DNA from: Anaerolineae bacterium
GTDB taxonomy: Bacteria > Chloroflexota > Anaerolineae > 4572-78 > J111
DNA length: 64,000 nt
Direction of reading: 5' to 3'
Assembly (NCBI GenBank): GCA_023151115.1
Contig: JAKLJP010000040.1
Span: forward strand, 1-64,000
How positions within the stretch are numbered: the first letter of the stretch is position 1; every line of letters starts with the position of its first letter. Under the pieces are notes generated by a model that was not told where the DNA came from, ran no database searches, and worked only from the letters and a program-made list of their open reading frames with translations. Shown one piece after another: positions 40,426 through 48,292 of the stretch. A program made the position numbers and the translations under genes.

Positions 40426-42996
40426 CTCGACCGCCCGCAGGGCGTCAATCTGGCCCCAGCCGTAGACATTGTTGGGCACGCCGGTCACGCCGCCGCAGGC
40501 GCAGGCATTGCCGGCAGTCAGGCTGTCCAACTGAGCCAGCAGCGAGGGATCGGGAGGCGATTGGCTCTCGATAGGGCAGGCGGCCTCAACCGCAACAGGC
40601 GTAGCCGATAGGCGAATGATCTCCTCGGTGGCCTCGATCTGGCCGATGAGGGCCGGATTAGCCGACCAGATCAACGCCACCAATCCGGCGACGTGCGGCC
40701 CGGCCATGCTGGTCCCCGAAGCCGTGCCATAGCCGCCGCCCGGCACGCTGGAGCGAATCTCAAAGCCCGGCGCGCTGATGTCGGGCTTGATCAAGGGGAC
40801 ATCATCCTCTATGACCGGCCCGCGGCTGCTGAAGCCGGTAATCTCGCCGCTGGCATTCGTTGCCCCCACCGAGAAAACGCTGTCATAGCGGGCCGGCGGT
40901 TCATAGGCGGTGCCGCAGGCCGGGCCATCATTGCCGGCGCTGACGACCATCATGATCCCGGCGGCGCGGAGGGCTTCTGTGGCCGGTTCTAAAACGGTAT
41001 CGTCGCAGCCCTCAATATCGGGGCAGCCCCAGGAGTTATTGACCACATGGGGCGCTTTAGTGACGTCGCCCTCGCGGAACGGGTCGCCGCCGAGCGGGTA
41101 AGGGGCCAGGAAAAATTCCATGCAGTCGGTGTAGCTGGCCGGATTGCCCAGGCCGCGCTGCATATTGCGGCAGCCTATCCAGGTAGCGCCGGGGGCCATG
41201 CCAATCTGGTTGCCCTGGCCGTCATCGCCCAAAACCGTGCCCAGGGTGTGGGTGCCGTGCTGGTCATCGTCAAACGGCTCAGTGGTATAGGCCCAGGCGT
41301 CATGCCAGTTGTAGTTATGGTTAACCTGCTCCGTCTGGCTGACCCCGCGATAGGCGGAGCGCAGCGCCGGATGCTGCCAATCGTAGCCGGTATCCTGCGC
41401 CCCAACGACAATGCCCTGCCCGGTAAAGCCCAGCGCCCAGACCTGATCGGCGTATACCTGGCTGAGATTAGCCTCGACGCCCTGGCCTTCGGCGGGGGTG
41501 TCGCCATAGCCAAAATCAAAATCCAGGGGATAGGGCCGCACGTTGGGGTTAAGCATCACCCGCGCCACGCCAGGCAAGGCTGCAAATTCGGCCATGCGCC
41601 GGTGATGGCCCTCCACCCGGATCATATTGACCAGGTAAAAAGGTCGATAGGCCAGCCCGGCCGCGTCGAGGGCCTGGCGCACCGGGGCCTGACTGCGGTT
41701 GGCCGTTTCGATCAGCCGGTCGCGCACAAAGGCGCGGCGAGCCTGCAAATCGGCGATTTGCTCTGCGCCGCTCAGGTCGGCCTGCTCGGTCATGATAATC
41801 AAAAAGCCGTCGTTGTAAAAGCCAGGGCGACCCAGGCTTAGCCACAAGGCCAGCCACACTCCCCAGCCGAGCAGCGCCAGTCCCCCGACCAGGCCGAGCG
41901 TGGTCAGTTCTGATAACCGCCAGCGCGGGAGCAGCCAGCGCCGTCCGGCCCACAGCAGCAAGGCCAGCCCACCCGCGCCGACCAGCAGCCACAGATGAGC
42001 GGCGGTTTGCCAGGGTTGGGTGATCAGCGGCACTTCGTCGCGCGGGTCGGTGAAGAGGAGTGGGGCGGCTCGGTAGCCCCAGGCCAGCAGCAGCCCCGGC
42101 CAGATACTGCCGCTCCACAAGCGCAGTTCAAGCAGCAACCAGGTGAGAGGCAGCGCCGTAATCAGCCAGACCAGCTTGCCCCAATCGTCGTGGGGGATCA
42201 TCAGGCTGGGGGTGAAGGCGAGGTAGGTGAAGAGGGCGAGGGGCCAACAACGAAGGATGAAGGATGAAGGATGAAGGATGAAGGATGAACATTGAACATC
42301 TGTTTCAGTGGATTTTCTGGCCCAGTGGGTGATGAGGAGGGCCGGAACTGCGCCACGGAAGAAGAGTTCTTCGGGCAGGGTTTGGGCCAGGGTTTGGATG
42401 AGCAACAGTTGCGAGGTCCAGCTATCGCCCAACGCGCCGGTGAGCGGCCAACCGAGGGTGAGCGCGGCAGCGGCGGCCAGGGCCAGCAGCAGCCCCAGCG
42501 GTTGAGGCGCGTTTAAGCCCAGTATCCTCCGCAGGTCACTCCGCGAGCGCAGCCCGCCGACCCACCATACCCCCACGCCGCCGAGCAGCAGTGCCGCCGG
42601 GGTGAGCAGGGTCAGGCGGAGGATTGTGCCCAGCAACGGCAGGAGGCATGTCCCTTCATTCTTGATCGGCCCGGCGATGGCTCGGATGGCGGCGTCGAGG
42701 GTGATGTAAAGACCCACCCCGGCCAAAATCAGGGCCAGCGGGCGCGCAGCGGTCCATCCAGGCCGGCGGGTCAATAGGGCAAATGCGCCAAAGGGAATGA
42801 GTAACAAAGCAGCCAGCAGCGCGACAGTTAGCAAACTCCTGGCGGCTTCCGGCCAGCTTAGGGGCAAAAAAATAGCGGCCATCCCGACGACAATCGAAGC
42901 GGCAGCCAGCCAGATGAGCAGGACGAAAAAGAGCAGGAGTTGGGACGGGGAGGGTGGAGTAGGACCGCTTAGTGGGCTAGGTGAGGATAGAGCCAT
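40390..42996 (-). CDS. CPBP-like membrane domain fused to a subtilisin-like (S8) protease
   Basis: The 868 residues start with about eight to ten membrane spans (residues 20-390). These contain a CPBP (CAAX protease and bacteriocin-processing) motif 1, LPEELFFRGAVPALLITHW (glutamates 209-210, arginine 214). The expected motif 2 and motif 3 histidines are not visible. An I9-like propeptide follows (about 396-485). Then comes an S8 domain with the complete triad: Asp535 in AQDTGYDWQHP, His580 in QHGTHTLGT and Ser763 in GTSMAGPHVAG, plus the oxyanion asparagine in VNNSWG. The protease should be active and exported beyond the last span. Residues about 229-249 come from CATCCTT heptamer repeats. 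A gene fusion seems likely; its substrate is unknown. Confidence 0.8.
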   Translation of the reverse strand: MALSSPSPLSGPTPPSPSQLLLFFVLLIWLAAASIVVGMAAIFLPLSWPEAARSLLTVALLAALLLIPFGAFALLTRRPGWTAARPLALILAGVGLYITLDAAIRAIAGPIKNEGTCLLPLLGTILRLTLLTPAALLLGGVGVWWVGGLRSRSDLRRILGLNAPQPLGLLLALAAAAALTLGWPLTGALGDSWTSQLLLIQTLAQTLPEELFFRGAVPALLITHWARKSTETDVQCSSFILHPSSFILRCWPLALFTYLAFTPSLMIPHDDWGKLVWLITALPLTWLLLELRLWSGSIWPGLLLAWGYRAAPLLFTDPRDEVPLITQPWQTAAHLWLLVGAGGLALLLWAGRRWLLPRWRLSELTTLGLVGGLALLGWGVWLALWLSLGRPGFYNDGFLIIMTEQADLSGAEQIADLQARRAFVRDRLIETANRSQAPVRQALDAAGLAYRPFYLVNMIRVEGHHRRMAEFAALPGVARVMLNPNVRPYPLDFDFGYGDTPAEGQGVEANLSQVYADQVWALGFTGQGIVVGAQDTGYDWQHPALRSAYRGVSQTEQVNHNYNWHDAWAYTTEPFDDDQHGTHTLGTVLGDDGQGNQIGMAPGATWIGCRNMQRGLGNPASYTDCMEFFLAPYPLGGDPFREGDVTKAPHVVNNSWGCPDIEGCDDTVLEPATEALRAAGIMMVVSAGNDGPACGTAYEPPARYDSVFSVGATNASGEITGFSSRGPVIEDDVPLIKPDISAPGFEIRSSVPGGGYGTASGTSMAGPHVAGLVALIWSANPALIGQIEATEEIIRLSATPVAVEAACPIESQSPPDPSLLAQLDSLTAGNACACGGVTGVPNNVYGWGQIDALRAVELARVWKIEYRR

Positions 42997-43011
42997 GAGA
43001 AGAATACGGAT

Positions 43012-43364
43012 TTACTCGAATGAATCTTCTAAAGGAACGATTTTTTCTAAAGCTGTAATAAGAGGGGGTAAATCTTGGGTGATAATTTGCCAGAGAATAT
43101 CAAAGTTAACTGCGTCATAGCGTGAATAAGCCGGTTACGCAGTGCGACTATTTGGGCCCAGGAAATTTCAGGATAATTTACTTGCTCTTCTTTTGGAATA
43201 GAATTAGCTGCTTCGCCAATCACTTCGAGTAAACGCACCAGAGCCAGATTTAGCAGCGGATCCGAGTCAAGATCAGCTCTTGATCTACCTTTGGTTAATT
43301 CAAATGCTTCTCTGGCGTGATCCAACATATGCCGTAAGCGAATAATGAGGCTATGTCTGGTCAT
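43012..43364 (-). pseudogene. HEPN-domain (DUF86/HepT-like) toxin gene with a frameshift
   Basis: The first frame reads a HEPN protein (RHSLIIRLRHMLDHAREAFE through IVALRNRLIHA) and then loses homology. Shifting by one base gives YDAVNFDILWQIITQDLPPL followed by ITALEKIVPLEDSFE and a stop at 43012. Restored, the motif is RNRLIHAYDAVNF, matching the Rx4HxY RNase motif of HepT toxins. One missing base near 43128 explains it; a true mutation or an assembly error are both possible. The ATG at 43362-43364 overlaps the MNT antitoxin gene end. If real, the toxin is dead while its partner stays intact. Confidence 0.8.
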
Positions 43365-43665
43365 ATAATACCTGTGCCTTATGCAGCACTTCATCACGGA
43401 AGTAGCAGCTTAAAAATTGAGGCGTATTTAAATCTACCTGGCGGCCCAAAATATGGGAGAGTTCCTCTTGAATTGTAAAAAAGGCCAGCCCCGGTATGTG
43501 ATCAGGTTCAAACTCGACCAATATATCCACATCACTATCCGGACTAAAATCTTCGCGCAAAACGGAGCCAAACAAAGCTAACTGCCGAATGTGATGCCGG
43601 CGGCAGAGAGCGGCAATTTCATCCAGCGGAATTTCAATGGGTATTGGTGTTAACTGAATGGACAT
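43351..43665 (-). CDS. MNT-type nucleotidyltransferase antitoxin (MntA-like)
   Basis: This 104-residue minimal nucleotidyltransferase has the signature GSVLREDFSPDSDVDILVEF, with the catalytic GSxxRxDFxxxSDxDxLV pattern. In MntA-HepT modules the MNT protein adds AMP to the tyrosine of the HEPN toxin's RxxxxHxY motif and so silences it. The HEPN gene overlaps its 3' end by 14 bases, the usual layout. The antitoxin frame is intact while the toxin frame is broken. Confidence 0.85.
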   Translation of the reverse strand: MSIQLTPIPIEIPLDEIAALCRRHHIRQLALFGSVLREDFSPDSDVDILVEFEPDHIPGLAFFTIQEELSHILGRQVDLNTPQFLSCYFRDEVLHKAQVLYDQT

Positions 43666-43819
43666 TCGTTTTCCTCAACATTGATTATACACGCTATCTA
43701 TAGCAACATGTCTCCATTGTAACCGTTCCCGGTCAAGTTATCAAGTAGACGCCCTTTCTCCTCACGGTTCTGCAAAATAGCAGGAATATGATAAACTAAC
43801 ATCTGGGTTCACTTTTTAA

Positions 43820-43867
43820 AGGAGTGTTCACAAGCCTAAGCACGCTGCCAACGCGAAGCGTGAAAAT
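43820..43867 (+). promoter_or_regulatory. conserved leader element, partial copy 4 (zinc-ribbon gene)
   Basis: On the plus strand AGGAGTGTTCACAAGCCTAAG then CACGCTGCCAACGCGAAGCG then TGAAAAT follows the first half of the metK/ahcY element (AGGAGTGTTCACGAACCTGG, GCACACCACC, GAAAAT). The hairpin half is absent, and a local stem CACGCT...AGCGTG is present instead. It lies about 90 bases before the gene. Confidence 0.5.
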
Positions 43868-43953
43868 TCTTTGCTGACGAAGGCCGAGGACCGGGTATTT
43901 ATCATCCGTCTCCGGTCTCCCATCCCCGGTCTGTTTTCTCAGGAGGTAACCTG

Positions 43954-45708
43954 ATGGCGCTCACCTGCAAACAGTGTGGTACAAACATTCCTGCCTCATC
44001 GGAGGATCAGTCCTGGGCCAGGTGTCCTAACTGCCAGGCGGTGCTAAGCTTGACCGGGACTGAAGACTCAACCGATTTGGCCCAGGCTGGGGCCTTTTTA
44101 CCTCCGGGTATGAAGCTGCGGCGTTTGTCCGACGGGCTGCAACTTACCTACAACTGGTTCAACCCCTCTTACTTGGGGCTGGCCTTTATGGCCTTATTGT
44201 GGACCGGCTTTATCGTAGGCGGCTTCAACAGCTTTGGCTGGTGGCTGTTGATTGTTCCCCATTTCTGGGTGGGCGTGGGTATGGGGGTGGTGGCCCTGAT
44301 TAACCTGATTAACCGAACCCGGATCACCATAACGCCCGATAAACTTAGCATCGTTCATTTCCCCATCCCCTTCCCGTTCTACCGCCGCTTTGACCCCATC
44401 TTCTTGAAGCAGTTGTACGTGAGAGAGGTCAAACACCAGCACAAATCCTCTGTTTCTTATACCTATGATCTCTACGTGACCACCTGGAGCGGGCGGAGCC
44501 ACAAGCTGGTGAGCAAAATCAAAGCGGCGCATCTGGCCCTGGCTCTGGAAAAAGAGATTGAGCGTTTTTTGGGGATTAAAGACCAATCCATGCCGGGTGA
44601 GTTTCGCTGGCTGTCCGAGCGGGAGAACCGCCAACTGTGGCAGACCTGGCAGGGGTTGGCAAAAGCCCTATCCCTCAAATTCGATCCCGGCCCATTTCTT
44701 GAAAAAAGCATGGTCGCCGGGGTTTATCGCGGCTATAATCTGCAAGTGGCTGCCTTTTACAACAGCCAGCACCGGCGCGCCTGCACCCGGATACAGCTTG
44801 CATCGGCCTCACCTCTGCTCGAGGCTTCGCCCCTCCTTACCTCAGAGGACCTGCCTGACCTGCCCTTATCATCACAACAAGTCCTGTCGCTGTTGACCTC
44901 CGGCGACATCCCCCGTGAAAAGGGCGCGCAGATAGAGGTCAGCGCCGACGCCCAAAAAATCTATTATGAACACCCCCAACTCAGCGCCGATGTCCAGCAG
45001 TTGCGCCAGATGTGTGATCGGGTGGTGAATCTGGCCCAGGGGTACGCCAAATTACGAGCCGTTGGCGCTGAAGCTGTTCCGGCGCTGGAAACCATAGCGG
45101 CCAAACCTGAACATGTCTTAAATGCGGCGGCCCGGCAGTTAATACAGGATACTGCCGCCGATACCACCACACGTCTGGGCCATCAGCCGGACAGCTTTTA
45201 CTGCCGGCGCTGTCTGACCCGCTGCGCTGCTTATACCGGCCAGGTCACTCTGATCAAAACAGTTACTTATTATGGCTGCCGCACCTGCCGCCAAAGCCGC
45301 GCTCTGTTGGAATGGGCCGGGCCGGTCGTGGCCGTGTTGGATAGCGGAATGACCGAGAAATGGGTCGCGCAGGCGGGGACGGTGCGGGTCAATTGGCTGC
45401 TCCAACGCGCCCTGTTTGATTTTGAAGCCGTGGAAATTGTCCAGGCCAGCGACGAGGATATCGAGCGCTTTGCCGTGCAGGTGGGCAACGATACCGACCC
45501 GCTGCGCCAGCCTTACTATAAGGAAATGTCCTGCCGTATTGGCCTGAGCTGCCACCTCTCTGACAACAGCCTGCGGGTGCTACGCAGCATCTTCGGCTCG
45601 GTCGAGCGCGGCCCGCTGCTGGCCGATGTGTCCGAAACAGCCACAGATGACCGCCGAGAGATCGAAGACCAGGAGCAGTCGGTTAGTGGTTCAATCACGC
45701 CATCTTGA
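43954..45708 (+). CDS. uncharacterised membrane protein with two zinc ribbons
   Basis: The 584 residues show an N-terminal zinc ribbon (LTCKQCGT through RCPNCQA, residues about 4-32). Two membrane spans follow (about 72-92 and 97-118, in SYLGLAFMALLWTGFIVGGF and WWLLIVPHFWVGVGMGVVAL), then a PH-like beta-rich region (ITITPDKLSIVHFPIPFPF to about 210). A long alpha/beta region follows, with a second zinc ribbon near 408-440 (FYCRRCLTRC, YGCRTCRQ). The C-terminal 120 residues contain KEMSCRIGLSCHLSDNSLRV. I do not recognise the family. Start ATG follows CAGGAGGTAACCTG. A partial leader element precedes it. Confidence 0.7.
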   Translation: MALTCKQCGTNIPASSEDQSWARCPNCQAVLSLTGTEDSTDLAQAGAFLPPGMKLRRLSDGLQLTYNWFNPSYLGLAFMALLWTGFIVGGFNSFGWWLLIVPHFWVGVGMGVVALINLINRTRITITPDKLSIVHFPIPFPFYRRFDPIFLKQLYVREVKHQHKSSVSYTYDLYVTTWSGRSHKLVSKIKAAHLALALEKEIERFLGIKDQSMPGEFRWLSERENRQLWQTWQGLAKALSLKFDPGPFLEKSMVAGVYRGYNLQVAAFYNSQHRRACTRIQLASASPLLEASPLLTSEDLPDLPLSSQQVLSLLTSGDIPREKGAQIEVSADAQKIYYEHPQLSADVQQLRQMCDRVVNLAQGYAKLRAVGAEAVPALETIAAKPEHVLNAAARQLIQDTAADTTTRLGHQPDSFYCRRCLTRCAAYTGQVTLIKTVTYYGCRTCRQSRALLEWAGPVVAVLDSGMTEKWVAQAGTVRVNWLLQRALFDFEAVEIVQASDEDIERFAVQVGNDTDPLRQPYYKEMSCRIGLSCHLSDNSLRVLRSIFGSVERGPLLADVSETATDDRREIEDQEQSVSGSITPS

Positions 45709-45711
45709 GTA

Positions 45712-45810
45712 TGTCATTCCGACCGCAGGGAGGAATCTTCGTTACCACAGCAAAAATATTATGGTAAGCAAAGAGACGCCTACGCGTCGCTGGCTCGAAA
45801 TGACATACCG
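45712..45810. repeat. GTCATTCCGACCGCAGGGAGG / TCGAAATGACATACC repeat
   Basis: TGTCATTCCGACCGCAGGGAGG and CTCGAAATGACATACC pair as outer arms. Inside are AAAGAGACGCCTACGCGTCG and TTATGGTAA units. It is an interspersed palindrome common in environmental genomes. Confidence 0.75.
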
Positions 45811-45906
45811 GGAATTTTAAGCATAGCTCCCAAGTCCATCTTCATCTTTTGTCCCCCTGGCGTTGGCAAAGCGACGCCTGATTGACCGATCTCCTTGCGC
45901 GGCGCA

Positions 45907-45961
45907 TGGTATAATTTCAGAGTTGTTTGTTTGGAGCGCAAAAGCTAAGCTTTTGCGCTCC
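45907..45961 (+). promoter_or_regulatory. extended -10 promoter and leader hairpin of the beta-propeller gene
   Basis: TGGTATAAT (45907-45915) is an extended -10 box. Within the leader a perfect 13-bp hairpin (GGAGCGCAAAAGC / GCTTTTGCGCTCC, 45933-45961) ends about 16 bases before the AAAGGAAATT ribosome site. Its arms resemble the GGAGTGCAAAGCTTGC hairpin of the metK/ahcY element. Confidence 0.55.
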
Positions 45962-45984
45962 GATAAAATTTCTCAAAGGAAATT

Positions 45985-47268
45985 ATGATGTCTTACTTAA
46001 AAAAATGGTTATTTAGCGCTATTTCCTACATAGCGTGGCTAAGCTCGGCCTGGATTGACAAATCCAGGCCCAAAACCGTCGGATTTGTCAATCCAACGGG
46101 AGCAAGCCACGTCAAGTGGAAAATACTCTTATTTAGCTTAATTTTAACACTTATCCTTGGCAGCGCCGGGTTTAATTTGTTCATCCACAGCCAGGTGGCC
46201 ATTGCCGCCACCCCTACGCCCGCCCCTGCGGAGGAGATCAAATTCACCCCCTCGCCGGATGGGCGCTGGACAGCGGTGGTCAACAGCACGGCGGGCAGCC
46301 TCGACTTGCGGCAAGAACCGGACGGCCAGACGGTTATTATTTTCCCGGCAGGCAGCACCGTCAATGCCGTCACCTGGTCGCCGGACAGCCGGCATTTGTT
46401 GGTGGTCCAAACGCATTGGAACTTTAATGAGCCGGAGGGCACAGGGGTAGCCGTCACTGGCCCTATTGAAATCTGGCAGGTAGAACTGAAAGATAGCGGA
46501 CCAGACCAACCGGCGCGGCTGTACCAATCGCCAACACCACTAGAGGACGGCCCGCAGCAGATTGTCTTCGGCCACTGGTCGCCCGACAGCCGGTTGGTGC
46601 TGTTTTGGGAAGGTATTTTAAGCGCCTCCATCCTGTCCGATGGGCTGCCGCTGTCGGTGATCGAGGTGAACAACGGCCAGGTATCGCCTGTAGCTGAGAT
46701 TGCACTGACCAACCCGCGCTACCAGAGCTGGTCGCCCGACGGTTCTCGACTGGCGGTGACGGCTGGAGGGTATCGTTCGGCCCAGGTGGACAAGTGGCTG
46801 GTGATATGGGATGCAGCTACCGGGAAAAGCACTACGGTCATCAGCCGGACGGAGCAGATTCCGGGCATTGTGGCCTGGTCGCCTACGGGCGATACTATTG
46901 CCTACGCCGCCGTGCCGGCCACTGAAACCGGCCCGGAATGGGCCGATTTGATGACCTTTGACAATCCGGCTATCGCCGGGCGGCGCATCTATTTGCTCGA
47001 TCCGGCTACCGGCGAGTCACGGCGGCTGAACGAGGCCGCCGCCTTCCAGGACGGGCCGCTGTGGAGCAACGATGGGACGATCCTATACTACGGTCAGCAC
47101 GAGGATGACCAATTGGTTTTAATGGCGACTGACCCGGCCACTGGTCAAACCGAGGCTGTACCCAACGCCGCCATCCCCTTGCCGGAGTTTATTGGTTACT
47201 ATGGGCAGTGGGAGCAGGATTTTCTGCTGGAATATCGCTTCCAGGAGTGGAAGCCGGGCTGCCCCTGA
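45985..47268 (+). CDS. membrane-anchored TolB/WD40-type beta-propeller protein
   Basis: This 427-residue protein has a hydrophobic anchor at about residues 45-65 (WKILLFSLILTLILGSAGFN), a Pro/Thr linker (ATPTPAPAEE), then a propeller built of repeated TWSPDSRHLLVV, HWSPDSRLVLFW, SWSPDGSRLAVT, AWSPTGDTIAYA and LWSNDGTILYYG blades. Such domains bind proteins or peptides outside the membrane. The first 40 residues contain a repeat-derived stretch: SSAWIDKSRPKTVGFVNPTG is encoded by a palindrome with GATTTGTCAATCC arms. The true start may therefore be debated, though no better one is present. Confidence 0.7.
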   Translation: MMSYLKKWLFSAISYIAWLSSAWIDKSRPKTVGFVNPTGASHVKWKILLFSLILTLILGSAGFNLFIHSQVAIAATPTPAPAEEIKFTPSPDGRWTAVVNSTAGSLDLRQEPDGQTVIIFPAGSTVNAVTWSPDSRHLLVVQTHWNFNEPEGTGVAVTGPIEIWQVELKDSGPDQPARLYQSPTPLEDGPQQIVFGHWSPDSRLVLFWEGILSASILSDGLPLSVIEVNNGQVSPVAEIALTNPRYQSWSPDGSRLAVTAGGYRSAQVDKWLVIWDAATGKSTTVISRTEQIPGIVAWSPTGDTIAYAAVPATETGPEWADLMTFDNPAIAGRRIYLLDPATGESRRLNEAAAFQDGPLWSNDGTILYYGQHEDDQLVLMATDPATGQTEAVPNAAIPLPEFIGYYGQWEQDFLLEYRFQEWKPGCP

Positions 47269-47320
47269 TTGATTCCAGCCCTTGATTTTGAAATTCAAAC
47301 CTTATCAGCTTCCCAGGCAT
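47269..47320. other. end of the propeller gene to the CoiA-like fragment
   Basis: Nothing recognisable apart from out-of-frame remains of the CoiA-like sequence on the minus strand (WANAWEADK in another frame), which suggests decay of a longer gene. Confidence 0.4.
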
Positions 47321-47508
47321 TAGCCCAAATGTGCCAGCGGCCGCGGGTGGGCAAAGTGAGGCCGGGTAATCAGGCCGGCTTTGATAATAACCGGCTGCTC
47401 GCAAAGCTGGCAGATCTGGTCATCACGCTTAAGGTGCAGGCGAGGATTTTCGATTTTAGTGATGTCAATTCGCTCCCCCGTCTGCCGGTTGATGGCAATA
47501 AAAGGCAC
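47320..47508 (-). pseudogene. CoiA-like N-terminal fragment
   Basis: The 62-residue frame has ICQLCEQPVIIKAGLITRPH followed by FAHPRP, the cysteine pair and HFAH motif found near the N-terminus of competence-protein CoiA and related nuclease-fold proteins. These normally continue for 200 or more residues. Here a stop follows soon, and weak remains of the next segment appear in another frame. It is probably a degraded gene. A small intact zinc-binding protein is the alternative. Confidence 0.45.
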
Positions 47509-47567
47509 TATCTGACCTTGTTTTTACCGTGACCTACAAAACAGATAACGCACTACCTGATCCTACT

Positions 47568-47973
47568 TTACCAAACAGTTTCAAGATTGGTCAATTGAAT
47601 TTGGCGATCTCGGCTAATGAGAGGCAAACCTAAATGGAGATCTGTAGCGCTAATAACTCGGTCAGGCATATCACGAACAAGGTCTCGCGGAATATTGGCA
47701 ACTGCATTAGCAACTTCAGCAGTCAAATCAGCCAATACCAGGCCACTCGCCCCAGCCTGTAATTCGGCATCAAGTTGAGCCTTTAAATAAATGAGTCGGG
47801 ATACGCCCTTTTTCCTGCAAGTATATGATCTCTATCAAACAAATAGTTGGAACATAAATTACTATCTCACCACGATCACAGGCATCAAAAAGCTGGCTGG
47901 CCTGGCGGCCAAGACGGACGTTATCCTCCAGATACCAGATTAAGCCGTGGGTATCAGTAACATAATCAGGCAT
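47568..47973 (-). pseudogene. PIN-domain (VapC-type) toxin gene with a frameshift
   Basis: The first frame reads MPDYVTDTHGLIWYLEDNVR through YVPTICLIEIIYLQEKGRIP, with the first PIN aspartate (TDTHGL) and the conserved glutamate. A stop follows at 47770. Dropping one base in AAAGGCTC near 47782 restores AQLDAELQAGASGLVLAD then RDLVRDMPDRVISATDLHLG and PLISRDRQIQLTNLETVW. This supplies the missing acidic residues (SATD, SRD) and ends at 47568. Start ATG (47971-47973) overlaps the antitoxin stop as TGATG. One extra base, real or erroneous, breaks the toxin. Confidence 0.8.
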
Positions 47974-48209
47974 CAAACATCCTCTCTGGGGAAATTGCGC
48001 CCCATGTCACGTCGTGCTTCAGCAATGTCTTCTTCAGAGATGTCAACCCCTCGCCATAATCCACGCAGAGATTTACGAGGTTTGGGCTGTTCGATTGAAA
48101 GTTCTTGTTCAATCTGGGGCGCGACTCGTTCAATAAGGCGCACCTTATCTACCAAAGAAAGCCGTGTTACCAATTCTAAGATTTCCGTCAAGGTAACTGT
48201 TTTTTCCAT
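47973..48209 (-). CDS. antitoxin-like protein partnered with the PIN gene
   Basis: This 78-residue protein begins MEKTVTLTEILELVTRLSLV and ends in LRGLWRGVDISEEDIAEARRDM. This pattern (a helical N-terminus, LSLVDKVRLIERVAP, then a GLW..ISEEDI tail) is typical of small antitoxins next to PIN genes in Chloroflexota and cyanobacteria. The tail would bind the PIN active site. The stop overlaps the PIN start, so the two are coupled. The frame is intact. Confidence 0.75.
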   Translation of the reverse strand: MEKTVTLTEILELVTRLSLVDKVRLIERVAPQIEQELSIEQPKPRKSLRGLWRGVDISEEDIAEARRDMGRNFPREDV

Positions 48210-48292
48210 AACTGCCTCCACCCATTTACCAACTAACCCAGATTTAATCGTATGCTTCAACCATCTTTTTGTCAATAGAAAATCGGCTCAAT

